DNA from: Aphrocallistes beatrix
Lineage: Eukaryota > Porifera > Hexactinellida > Sceptrulophora > Aphrocallistidae
Length of the DNA: 64,000 nucleotides
Direction: 5' to 3'
Assembly (NCBI GenBank): GCA_963281255.1
Contig: OY725488.1
Span: forward strand, 7,785,524 to 7,849,523
Shown: positions 31,402 through 43,400 of the stretch, in pieces
Layout of the letters: each line of letters opens with the position of its first letter
Position numbering within the stretch: the stretch's first letter is position 1
Notes under the pieces: model-generated
Told to the model about the DNA's origin: nothing
Databases searched by the model: none
Seen by the model: only the letters and a program-made list of their open reading frames with translations
Program-made: the position numbers and the translations under genes

Positions 31402-32009
31402 CAGTGGAACCCCGCTTAACGGCCACCCCGGAATAGCGGCCACCCCGATATAACGGCCACTTTTCGAAGTCCCGGACAACTTACAATAGACATTAACATT
31501 AATTTGCTTCAGAATTCCGGCCACCCCGCTATTCCGAATTACGGCCATCCTTTTTGGAACGAAACCTTATTTTAACCTCAGAATTACGGCCAATCTTAAC
31601 AATAGGGAATCATTATTGCAGGTTTGAAAACGAAAACAATTTCTTGACAATTCAATAACAACACACTCAATTGTATAACGTATACATATAAATGCAAATC
31701 ATATTAATCAGTAAGAAATTCATACGTTTATTAATCTCAAGGCATTCTTGAAAGACAAGTCAATGACAGATGACCTAACCATGATATCTTCTATTGAAGA
31801 TAGAGTTATCGAAAAGGCCATTTCCGCACGTTTTTCAGATTGCAAACAATCAACACTAGATGCATTTTTGAACTAAAATTTATGTATTAACTTGTTATAA
31901 TTAGCATAGTATGGTTAATATTAATGGAATATGGTTTCTTACAAAAAGTTTCAGAATTACGGCCATTTTTCTCGGTCCCAAGGGTGGCCGTAATTCCGGG
32001 GTTCCACTG
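31402..32009. mobile_element. Pogo/Tigger-like element, 608 bp, internally deleted
   Basis: Ends are CAGTGGAACCCCG and its inverted copy, flanked by TA on both sides, with subterminal ACGGCCACC repeats. The interior keeps the last coding segment of a transposase (31715-31876). It is non-autonomous. It is inserted about 20 bp beyond the 3' hairpin of the Helitron-like copy that ends near 32035. Confidence 0.8.
31715..31876 (+). pseudogene. C-terminal fragment of a pogo-like transposase with PIP-box-like end
   Basis: A short frame ends with IEDRVIEKAISARFSDCKQ, then STLDAFLN and TAA. QSTLDAFL fits the PCNA-interacting motif Q-x-x-(L/I)-x-x-(F/Y)-(F/Y/L). PCNA binding has been reported for Drosophila Pogo transposase. 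The rest of the transposase is deleted. Confidence 0.55.
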
Positions 32010-32034
32010 TATATGCTTGCACTTTGATTGCTAC

Positions 32035-32546
32035 AAGCGCGCTTTGCGCTTGCTTGCGCTGCTGGCGGACACTTCGTGTCCGCTGGAGTCACATTGGTTA
32101 ATTATAAGGGAGATAACATCTCTAAATATGTCTGTTCTACTGTGCTAATCGATATCACTCGAAAAATCACCAAATTTGTCAATTTTAAAATTTTTGATGC
32201 GTAATGATGACGTCATAACAAAGTGATGAGTCATCATTTTTTGATGAAAGTCGCATCATATGTGAGGTATGCTAGTATACAGATTCTATTAAAATTTCAG
32301 CCTTCTATCTCCTATAATGGCTGAGTTATGCCCGAATAACTGTGTTGCTTAACTTTTAAAAATGTGACAATGACGTCATAATTCCATGATGAGTCGACAT
32401 TTTGCTCTGAACTCAGAACTTACTGGAGCCATAGCCAAAAGACTCCCACATGCCAAAAATCATCCTTCTGCGCCCGGCAGTTTCTTCAATCAATTCGTTA
32501 CAGATATATATACAATCATCGAGTTTTAATAGTAAGGATAAAGTAT
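32035..32546 (-). mobile_element. Helitron-like non-autonomous repeat, copy A
   Basis: Read on the minus strand it starts TCCTTACTATTAAAACTCGAT after an A, and continues with a body shared, in opposite orientation, with 33092-34824 (TCTGTAACGAATTGATTG, GACGTCAT, AGTTAAGCAACACAG). It ends with two GC-rich hairpins: GCGGACACGAAGTGTCCGC and CAAGCGCAAAGCGCGCTTG, followed by T. A TC 5' end, A/T target and 3' hairpin suggest a Helitron, but the last bases read CTTG, not CTRR. Confidence 0.5.
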
Positions 32547-33090
32547 AGTAAACACAGTAACAAATCTATCATACCCTATTTTAGACGATCAACAAACCTA
32601 AAAAATATTTTTCTAATATTTTGGTTAGTACAATCATGGTAAATCTCTAAATGCACGGTTGGAGGGAGCAGATACAGCATCTAGAAATTTTTCATAGAAT
32701 GTGTATTACAGGTATTGCAAAACCACAATTTTCCTTACCACTTTTTCAAACATGATTTTTGCCAGAAAAACCTTAGTTTGCTCATGCCGACCCTGAGCTG
32801 AGAGGAAAATGACTCAAATTATTTTGTGTATATGGTGTTAGCAACCGATTTGATAAATACATTTTATTAGATCAATGTTCTCGCAATGATAATATATGCT
32901 TAATTAACAGAGATAGCCCACTAGTCATGATGAGACAAAACACTAGTCTGAATGAAATGCTGGTTTTTCGTCACTTTGCTGGTCAGCTGGTTTTGTACCG
33001 CAAATGCTGGTCACTTGGGGTGTATGCATGTAGTAGTTGGCAGTTTTTAAAAAAAATGTATTCTGACATTGAGTGATATTTTATCTATCC
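32547..33090. other. Spacer between inverted Helitron-like copies: nothing recognised
   Basis: About 540 bp of AT-rich DNA with no recognisable coding, RNA or repeat feature. Confidence 0.4.
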
Positions 33091-33213
33091 TTACTATTAA
33101 AACTCGATTATTGTTTGTTTGTATATATATATATACTTGGTGTGACACAAAAGTAATGAGACTCTATTTCTGTTTAATTATATAGGAGAATTTATTAAGT
33201 TATAAAATTGAAT

Positions 33214-33504
33214 TTAAGTAACGTAATCCCCCCTACATTCAATCACAGACTTACAATGCTTATGAAATCTTTGAATTTCCAGGGGGAAACGTTCTGGTGG
33301 TAGCTGTCTCATGAATTGCAGCGTTTTCTCTTGGATCTCTTCGGCACTAGAATATCCATATTGCCGTAGATGCTTTTTTAGGTCCTTGAAAACCCACCTA
33401 TCGCACTGATTCAAGTCTGGACTGTAGGGTGATTGTTTTATTATCACTAAATCCCTCCTTTTTAGATATTCCATTGTTACCCTAGCAGTATGGGGTCTAG
33501 CTAC
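33214..33504 (-). pseudogene. Mariner transposase, C-terminal fragment
   Basis: The frame reads VARPHTARVTMEYLKRRDL, then YSPDLNQCDRWVFKDLKKHL, ending ECRGDYVT. These are the mariner (D)NARPHTA block and the PYSPDLNPCD block with the third catalytic Asp. The N-terminal DNA-binding region and first Asp are missing, so it is not functional. Confidence 0.85.
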
Positions 33505-33684
33505 CGAAACTCTATAATATGTAAGCCCCGAAATGTTCTTTGTCCAAATTCATCAACGCTGCAGGTGTAAATAGACTATGAGTGAATATAGTGGCTTAAC
33601 AAAATGTATTTGTTAAAGAATTATGTATAAACTGAATTAGATACAATAGATTGCGTAATATTAACAAGTATGGGCCAATAATAT

Positions 33685-34307
33685 GTATATGTTGCAGTGT
33701 AAATGCGAAACTGGTGTATTCGCGAATACACCGGTGGATTCGCGAATACACTGAATATAGTTGGTGGATTCGCGAATACACCGGTGCAAATGCGAAACCT
33801 TTTTATCTTAAATCTTATGGTTGATTTATATTTCTCATAGGAACAACTAGATTACAACAAAACTTTTAATCAAGATCAATGAATGTAAAACCTTATTCTA
33901 AATCGTTTTCATGTAATCTTCAAGCATGATAAATTATTCTTACATTACATACATCACTCCTCATGCTATGCTATATTATTTGCTTTTTGGTATGTTTTAA
34001 GTTTAGAAACTTTAATTTCTCACGCCAAAAATGTAGTTGTATAGTAGCTTTCAAAACCTGTTGCTTACATCATCTTACTGTCAAATTTTTAGTTATGAAA
34101 CAGCTGAGTATTACTAATAATAGTGTAAATACTACGTATTTCCTTTGAGTTATATAATTAACCAACCATAAGATTTAAGATAAAAAGGTTTCGCATTTGC
34201 ACCGGTGTTTTCGCGAATCCACCAACTATTCAGTGTTTTCGCGAATCCACTAACTATTCAGTGTATTCGCGAATCCACCAGTTTCGCATTTACACTGCAA
34301 CATATAC
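33685..34307. mobile_element. Long-TIR MITE inserted in the mariner, about 620 bp
   Basis: Inverted ends start GTATATGTTGCAGTG and run for more than 120 bp: TAAATGCGAAAC, repeats of GGTGGATTCGCGAATACAC, then TTTTTATCTTAAATCTTATGG. The TTCGCGAA palindromes occur three times per end with small differences between ends. No coding similarity in the middle. Confidence 0.75.
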
Positions 34308-34824
34308 ACTATACTTATGCTGAAGTTACACATCAAGTCTCATTACTTTTGTGTCACACCAAGTATATATATATCTGTAACGAATTGATTGAAGAAACTG
34401 CCCGGTACAGAAAGCTGATTTTTGGCATGTGTGAGTCTTTTGGCTATGGCTCCAGTAAGTTCTGAGCTCAGACGAAAATGTCGACTCATCATGGAATTAT
34501 GACGTCATTGTCACATTTTTTAAAAGTTAAGCAACACAGTTATTCGGCATAACTCAGCCATTATAGGAGATAGAAGGCTGAAATTTTAATAGAATCTGTA
34601 TACTAACACGTCTCACATATGGGTGTCTTTTGGCTATAGCTCCACTAAGTTCTGACCTCAAGCGGAAATATCAACTCATCATGGAACTATAACGTCATTG
34701 TCACCTTTTTTATAATTAGAAATTTCAGTTTTTGACTATAACTCAGTCATTTAGGTGATAGCTATTAGCTAATAGAAGGCTTAAAATTTGAATATAATGT
34801 GTATATCAATATTCTTCACATATG

Positions 34825-35919
34825 AGCGCGCTTGTACGTGTATAAAGGGTAAATTCAGGTATAGTGCTCAAAATTGGTAAATTGCAAGAAACAACGTATG
34901 GCCGAGAATGAGGTTGAAGTTTCCAGGTTACCACCAGAAACCCCAATTTTTTTATATAAATTGCCAGTTTAGCACAACAACGTTGATTTCAAATTTTGAT
35001 TCGATCACATATGTCACTATGAATGTTGCATTATACCTTTAATTTATTTATCTAGATTCTAGAATAATCCTTAATGTAAATTGGGCTCATTCCAAAGTCG
35101 TTTAATTATTAACACCACTTAAATAAATGTATTTATTGAATAATAGAATACAATAATCTTGATACAAATATACATGTAGCTACTATAATACATTCAGACA
35201 TTCTGGGAGACAATCTAAATAATTAAAAAGATTATTCTGACGTAATAGAAGTTTGCAATTATTTCTGCAGTGTGATAATGGTAAAGCGGTTATCTGCTCA
35301 TACAGGATAATCCTGTTATTTGCGCTATTACTCATACTTCATTTCATCGCTTTTAATACATTTCATCTGTCCTCGGGCTCGTTTGTTGTATACTATCCTA
35401 TCTCTCGTGTGATATGTTCGTTCGTTATTCAATGAGCTAAAAGAAGATGATAAAATCGAATTGTTTCTAATAGTAGGAATTGTGTGTTATAGATCGCAAA
35501 GTATAATTCGATGTCTGAGAACCTGAGCAATTACAATTACTGGCAAAAGTTCCTGCTTAGTTAGTATTATAAACTTAATTTTAAAAGTTTGTAACATAAT
35601 TATTCTACAAAATAATAAAACTCACAATCAAATAAATTAGCGGAAAAATCGTCGAAAACATCTGAGCAAGACATCTTATATCCCTTCCAGTCAGCTGTAA
35701 GTAAGATATCCCATTTTTCTTCGGGTACCTGTAAGATATCCCATCTTTCCTCCAGCCATCTGTAAGTAAGAGTACGATTTTTGTTTAGGAATAAATATAG
35801 CTTTTCCTTACATGATTTCGTGATAGTTCAGTTAGAAAATTACTTTTGCTATTTGTTAGACGTAAGCTACCTAAAGTGTAACAATGATCGAAGGTTGCCG
35901 TAGAGATGATGGAAAAAGC
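34825..35919. other. Spacer before the satellite array: nothing firm
   Basis: About 1.1 kb without recognisable genes. CTGTAAGTAAGATATCCCAT-like units occur about three times at 35692-35770. Otherwise no structure was seen. Confidence 0.45.
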
Positions 35920-36689
35920 ATGTAGAATTATGTGGAGAAGTGGTAATTTGGTTAACTCTTTTCAAACCCATCACAAAGAAGGGATGCTCTATGGTATTAT
36001 GTAGAGAACAGGTATTTTGGATAACTATTTGAAATTCCAATCAAAAAGGGGATGCTCAGTGGCATTATGTGGACAACAGGCATTTTGGCTCACCCTTTTC
36101 AATTCCCAGTCCAACAGGGGGGGTATTTTCTGTCGCATTAGGTGGTGAACAGGCATTTTGGGTAAGCTTTTTCAAATCCCACCACTTAGAGTGCTACTCA
36201 ATGAGATTATGTGAAGAACAGGCATTTTTGAATACATTTTTCAATTCCCCCTAACAAGAGGGTGTACTCTGGCATTATATGAGGAACAGGCATTTTGGGA
36301 TACCTTTTTCAATTCCCCCTATCAAGAGGGTGTACTCTGGCATTCATATGAGGAACAAGCATTTTGGGATTCCTTTTTCAATTACCCCTATCAAAAGGGT
36401 GTACTGTCCGGCATTCATATGAGGAACAAAGCATTTAGGATGCCTTTTTCAATTACCCCTATCAAAAGGGTGTACTGTCCGGCATTCATATGAGGAACAA
36501 AGCATTTAGGATGCCTTTTTCAATTCCCCCTATCAAGAGGGTGTACTCTGGCATTATATGAGGAACAGGCATTTTGGGATACCTTTTTCAATTCCTTCTA
36601 TCAAGGGGGTGTACTCTCAGGCATTCATATGAGGAACAAGCATTTTGGGATAGCTTTTTCAATTCACCCTATCAAGAGGGTGGACTCTC

Positions 36690-38904
36690 TGGCATTCATA
36701 TGAGGAACAGGCATTTGGGAAGCCTTTTTCAATTCCCCCTATCAAGAGGTTGTACTCCGGCATTATATGAGGAACAGGCATTTTGGAATACCTTTTTCAA
36801 TTATCCCTATCAAGAGTGTGTACTCTTTGGCATTATTAGGGGGAACAGGCATTTTGGAATACCTTTTCAAATTACCCCTATCAAGAGGGTGTACTCTCTG
36901 GCATTCATATGAGGAACAGGCATTTTGGGATACTTTTTCAATTCCCCCTATCATTAGGGTGTACTCTGGCATTCACATGAGGAACAGGCATTTGGGAAGC
37001 CTTTTTCAATTCCCCCTATCAAGAGGTTGTACTCCGGCATTATATGAGGAACAGGCATTTTGGAATACGTTTTTCAATTCCCCCTATCAAGAGGTTGTAC
37101 TCTCTGGCAATATATTTGGGAACAGGCATTTTTGAATACCTTTTTCAATTCACCCTATCAAGAAGCTGTACTCTGGCATTATATGAGGAACAGGCTTTTG
37201 GAATACCTTTTTCAATTCACCCTATCAAGAAGCTGTACTCTGGCATTATATGAGGAACAGGCTTTTGGAATACCTTTTTCAATTACCCCTATCAAGAGGG
37301 TGTACTCTCTGGCATTCATAAGAGGAACAGTCATTTTGGGTTACCTTTTTCAATTCCCCGATCAAGCAGGTGTACTCTTTGGCATTATATGGGGAATAGG
37401 GATTTTGGAATACCTTTTCAAATTAACCCTATCATGAGGGTGTACTCTCTGGCATTCATATGAGGAACAGGCATTTTGGGATACTTTTTCAATTCCCCCT
37501 ATCAATACGGTGTACTCTGGCATTCATATGAGGAACAGGCATTTAGGATGCCTTTTTCAATTCCCCCTATCAAGAGGGTGTACTCTGGCATTCATATGAG
37601 GAACATGCATTTTGGGATTCCTTTTTCAATTACCCCTATCAAAAGGGTGTACTGTCCGGCATTCATATGAGGAACAAAGCATTTAGGCTGCCTTTTTCAA
37701 TTCCCCCTATCAAGAGGTTGTACTCCGGCATTATATGAGGAACAGGCATTTTGGAATACCTTTTTCAATTACCCCTATCAAGAGTGTGTACTCTTTGGCA
37801 TTCATATGAGGAACAGGCATTTGGGAAGCCTTTTTCAATTCCCCCTATCAAGAGGTTGTACTCCGGCATTATATGAGGAACAGGCATTTTGGAATACCTT
37901 TTTCAATTATCCCTATCAAGAGTGTGTACTCTTTGGCATTATTAGGGGGAACAGGCATTTTGGAATACCTTTTCAAATTACCCCTATCAAGAGGGTGTAC
38001 TCTCTGGCATTCATATGAGGAACAGGCATTTTGGGATACTTTTTCAATTCCCCCTATCATTAGGGTGTACTCTGGCATTCACATGAGGAACAGGCATTTG
38101 GGAAGCCTTTTTCAATTCCCCCTATCAAGAGGTTGTACTCCGGCATTATATGAGGAACAGGCATTTTGGAATACGTTTTTCAATTCCCCCTATCAAGAGG
38201 TTGTACTCTCTGGCAATATATTTGGGAACAGGCATTTTTGAATACCTTTTTCAATTCACCCTATCAAGAAGCTGTACTCTGGCATTATATGAGGAACAGG
38301 CTTTTGGAATACCTTTTTCAATTCACCCTATCAAGAAGCTGTACTCTGGCATTATATGAGGAACAGGCTTTTGGAATACCTTTTTCAATTACCCCTATCA
38401 AGAGGGTGTACTCTCTGGCATTCATAAGAGGAACAGTCATTTTGGGTTACCTTTTTCAATTCCCCGATCAAGCAGGTGTACTCTTTGGCATTATATGGGG
38501 AATAGGGATTTTGGAATACCTTTTCAAATTAACCCTATCATGAGGGTGTACTCTCTGGCATTCATATGAGGAACAGGCATTTTGGGATACTTTTTCAATT
38601 CCCCCTATCAATACGGTGTACTCTGGCATTCATATGAGGAACAGGCATTTAGGATGCCTTTTTCAATTCCCCCTATCAAGAGGGTGTACTCTGGCATTCA
38701 TATGAGGAACATGCATTTTGGGATTCCTTTTTCAATTACCCCTATCAAAAGGGTGTACTGTCCGGCATTCATATGAGGAACAAAGCATTTAGGCTGCCTT
38801 TTTCAATTCCCCCTATCAAGAGGTTGTACTCCGGCATTATATGAGGAACAGGCATTTTGGAATACCTTTTTCAATTACCCCTATCAAGAGTGTGTACTCT
38901 TTGG
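36690..38904. repeat. Higher-order repeat: two copies of 1,106 bp
   Basis: The monomer series at about 36690-37798 recurs at 37799-38904 with an exact 1,106 bp offset and almost no differences. After 38904 the order of variants changes. Confidence 0.85.
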
Positions 38905-40489
38905 CATTATTAGGGGGAACAGGCATTTTGGAATACCTTTTCAAATTATCCCTATCAAGAGGGTGTACTCTCTGGCATTCATATGAGGAACAGGCATTTT
39001 GGGATACTTTTTCAATTCCCCCTTTCAATACGGTGTACTCTGGCATTCATATGAGTAACAGGCATTTGGGAAGCCTTTTTCAATTCCCCCTATCAAGAGG
39101 TTGTACTCCGGCATTATATGAGGAACAGGCATTTTGGAAAACGTTTTTCAATTCCCCCTATCAAGAGGTTGTACTCTCTGGCAATATAATTGGGAACAGG
39201 CATTTTGGAATACCTTTTTCAATTACCCCTATCAAGAGTGTGTACTCTTTGGCATTATTAGGGGGAACAGGCATTTTGGAATACCTTTTCAAATTACCGC
39301 TATCTAGAGGGTGTACTCTCTGGCATTCATATGAGGAACAGGCATTTTGGGATACTTTTTCAATTCCCCCTATCAATACGGTGTACTCTGGCATTCATAT
39401 GAGGAACAAGCATTTTGGGATACCTTTTTCAATTCCCTCTATCAAGAGGGTTTACTCTCTGGCATTTTTATGAGGAACAAGCATTTTGGGATACCTTTTT
39501 CAATTCCCCTTATCAAGAGGGTGTACTGTATGGCATTCAGATGAGGAACAGGCATTTAGGATGCCTTTTCAATTCCTCCTATCAAGAGGGTGTACTCTGG
39601 CATTATATGAGGAACAGGCATTTGGGATACCTTTTTCAATTCCCCGATCAAGCAGCTGTACTCTTAGGCATTATATGGGGAACAGGCATTTTGGAATAGC
39701 TTTTTCAATTACCCCTATCAAGAGTGTGTACTCTTTGGCATTATTAGGGGGAACAGGCATTTTGGAATACGTTTTCAAATTACCCCTATCAAGAGGGTGG
39801 ACCCTCTGGCATTCATATGAGGAACAGGCATTTTGGGATACTTTTTCAATTCCCCCTATAATTACGGTGTACTCTGGCATTCATATGAGGAACAGGCATT
39901 TGTGAAGCCTTTTTCAATTCCCCCTATCAAGAGGTTGTACTCTCTGGCAATATATTTGGGAACAGACATTTTTGAATACCTTTTTAAATTCACCCTATCA
40001 AGAAGGTGTACTCTGGAATTATATGAGGAACAGGCATTTTGGGATACCTTTTTCAATTACCCCTATCAAGAGTATGTACTCTTTGGCATTATATGGGGAA
40101 TAGGGATTTTGGAATACCTTTTCAAATTAACCCTATCAAGAGGGTGTACTCTCTGGCTTTCATATGAGGAACAGGCATTTTGGGATACTTTTTCAATTTC
40201 CCCTATCAATACGGTGTACTCTGGCATTCATATGAGGGACAAGCATTTTGGGATCCCTTTTTCAATTCCCTCTATCAAGAGGGTTTACTCTCTGGCATTT
40301 TTATGAGGAACAAGCATTTTGGGATACCTTTTTCAATTCCCCTTATCAAGAGGGTGTACTGTATGGCATTCATATGAGGAACAGGCATTTAGGATGCCTT
40401 TTCAATTCCTCCTATCAAGAGGGTGTACTCTGGCATTATATGAGGAACAGGCATTTTGGGATACCTTTTTCAATTCCCCGATCAAGCAG

Positions 40490-43400
40490 CTGTACTCTTA
40501 GGCATTATATGGGGAACAGGCATTTTGGAATGGCTTTTTCAATTACCCCTATCAAGAGTGTGTACTCTTTGGCATTATTAGGGGGAACAGGCATTTTGGA
40601 ATACGTTTTCAAATTACCCCTATCAAGAGGGTGGACCCTCTGGCATTCATATGAGGAACAGGCATTTTGGGATACTTTTTCAATTCCCCCTATAATTACG
40701 GTGTACTCTGGCATTCATATGAGGAACAGGCATTTGTGAAGCCTTTTTCAATTCCCCCTATCAAGAGGTTGTACTCTCTGGCAATATATTTGGGAACAGA
40801 CATTTTTGAATACCTTTTTAAATTCACCCTATCAAGAAGGTGTACTCTGGAATTATATGAGGAACAGGCATTTTGGGATACCTTTTTCAATTACCCCTAT
40901 CAAGAGGTTGTACTCTCTGGCAATATATTTGGGAACAGGCATTTTTGAATACCTTTTTCAATTAACCCTATCAAGAAGCTGTACTCTGGCATTATATGAG
41001 GAACAGGCTTTTGGAATACCTTTTTCAATTCACCCTATCAAGAAGCTGTACTCTGGCATTATATGAGGAACAGGCTTTTGGAATACCTTTTTCAATTACC
41101 CCTATCAAGAGGGTGTACTCTCTGGCATTCATAAGAGGAACAGTCATTTTGGGTTACCTTTTTCAATTCCCCGATCAAGCAGGTGTACTCTTTGGCATTA
41201 TATGGGGAATAGGGATTTTGGAATACCTTTTCAAATTAACCCTATCATGAGGGTGTACTCTCTGGCATTATATGGGGAATAGGGATTTTGGAATACCTTT
41301 TCAAATTAACCCTATCAAGAGGGTGTACTCTCTGGCTTTCATATGAGGAACAGGCATTTTGGGATACTTTTTCAATTTCCCCTATCAATACGGTGTACTC
41401 TGGCATTCATATGAGGGACAAGCATTTTGGGATCCCTTTTTCAATTCCCTCTATCAAGAGGGTTTACTCTCTGGCATTTTTATGAGGAACAAGCATTTTG
41501 GGATACCTTTTTCAATTCCCCTTATCAAGAGGGTGTACTGTATGGCATTCATATGAGGAACAGGCATTTAGGATGCCTTTTCAATTCCTCCTATCAAGAG
41601 GGTGTACTCTGGCATTATATGAGGAACAGGCATTTTGGGATACCTTTTTCAATTCCCCGATCAAGCAGCAGTACTCTTAGGCATTATATGGGGAACAGGC
41701 ATTTTGGAATGGCTTTTTCAATTACCCCTATCAAGAGTGTGTACTCTTTGGCATTATTAGGGGGAACAGGCATTTTGGAATACGTTTTCAAATTACCCCT
41801 ATCAAGAGGGTGGACCCTCTGGCATTCATATGAGGAACAGGCATTTTGGGATACTTTTTCAATTCCCCCTATAATTACGGTGTACTCTGGCATTCATATG
41901 AGGAACAGGCATTTGTGAAGCCTTTTTCAATTCCCCCTATCAAGAGGTTGTACTCTCTGGCAATATATTTGGGAACAGACATTTTTGAATACCTTTTTAA
42001 ATTCACCCTATCAAGAAGGTGTACTCTGGAATTATATGAGGAACAGGCATTTTGGGATACCTTTTTCAATTACCCCTATCAAGAGGTTGTACTCTCTGGC
42101 AATATATTTGGGAACAGGCATTTTTGAATACCTTTTTCAATTAACCCTATCAAGAAGCTGTACTCTGGCATTATATGAGGAACAGGCTTTTGGAATACCT
42201 TTTTCAATTCACCCTATCAAGAAGCTGTACTCTGGCATTATATGAGGAACAGGCTTTTGGAATACCTTTTTCAATTACCCCTATCAAGAGGGTGTACTCT
42301 CTGGCATTCATAAGAGGAACAGTCATTTTGGGTTACCTTTTTCAATTCCCCGATCAAGCAGATGTACTCTTTGGCATTATATGGGGAATAGGGATTTTGG
42401 AATACCTTTTCAAATTAACCCTATCATGAGGGTGTACTCTCTGGCATTCATATGAGGAACAGGCATTTTGGGATACTTTTTCAATTCCCCCTATCAATAC
42501 GGTGTACTCTGGCATTCATATGAGGAACAGGCATTTAGGATGCCTTTTTCAATTCCCCCTATCAAGAGGGTGTACTCTGGCATTCATATGAGGAACATGC
42601 ATTTTGGGATTCCTTTTTCAATTACCCCTATCAAAAGGGTGTACTGTCCGGCATTCATATGAGGAACAAAGCATTTAGGCTGCCTTTTTCAATTCCCCCT
42701 ATCAAGAGGTTGTACTCCGGCATTATATGAGGAACAGGCATTTTGGATTACCTTTTTCAATTACCCCTATCAAGAGTGTGTACTCTTTGGCATTATTAGG
42801 GGGAACAGGCATTTTGGAATACCTTTTCAAATTATCCTTATCAAGAGGGTGTACTCTCTGGCATTCATATGAGGAACAGGCATTTTGGGATACTTTTTCA
42901 ATTCCCCCTTTCAATACGGTGTACTCTGGCATTCATATGAGTAACAGGCATTTGGGAAGCCTTTTTCAATTCCCCCTATCAAGAGGTTGTACTCCGGCAT
43001 TATATGAGGAACAGGCATTTTGGAAAACGTTTTTCAATTCCCCCTATCAAGAGGTTGTACTCTCTGGCAATATAATTGGGAACAGGCATTTTGGAATACC
43101 TTTTTCAATTACCCCTATCAAGAGTGTGTACTCTTTGGCATTATTAGGGGGAACAGGCATTTTGGAATACCTTTTCAAATTACCGCTATCTAGAGGGTGT
43201 ACTCTCTGGCATTCATATGAGGAACAGGCATTTTGGGATACTTTTTCAATTCCCCCTATCAATACGGTGTACTCTGGCATTCATATGAGGAACAAGCATT
43301 TTGGGATACCTTTTTCAATTCCCTCTATCAAGAGGGTTTACTCTCTGGCATTTTTATGAGGAACAAGCATTTTGGGATACCTTTTTCAATTCCCCTTATC

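Larger units (their letters stand above)
33136..34363 (-). mobile_element. Mariner element, internally deleted and carrying an inserted MITE
   Basis: Terminal inverted repeats CTTGGTGTGACACAAAAGTA (left) and its complement (right), with TA duplications outside. The minus strand keeps the transposase C-terminus (33214-33504). The remaining right part is only about 55 bp, so most of the transposase gene is gone. The inserted element at 33685-34307 makes up much of the length. Confidence 0.8.
33092..34824 (+). mobile_element. Helitron-like repeat, copy B, split by a mariner insertion
   Basis: It starts TCCTTACTATTAAAACTCGAT near 33092 and runs into a TATATATA stretch interrupted at 33134-34365 by a mariner with TA duplication. 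It resumes with TATCTGTAACGAATTGATTG and the same body as copy A, ending CATATGAGCGCGCTTGTA. Part of the body after 34600 is a diverged second unit. The two copies are inverted about 550 bp apart. Confidence 0.5.

Noticed and set aside
35692-35770. CTGTAAGTAAGATATCCCAT repeats as splice donors
   Set aside because: They resemble donor sites by chance; no exon adjoins them.
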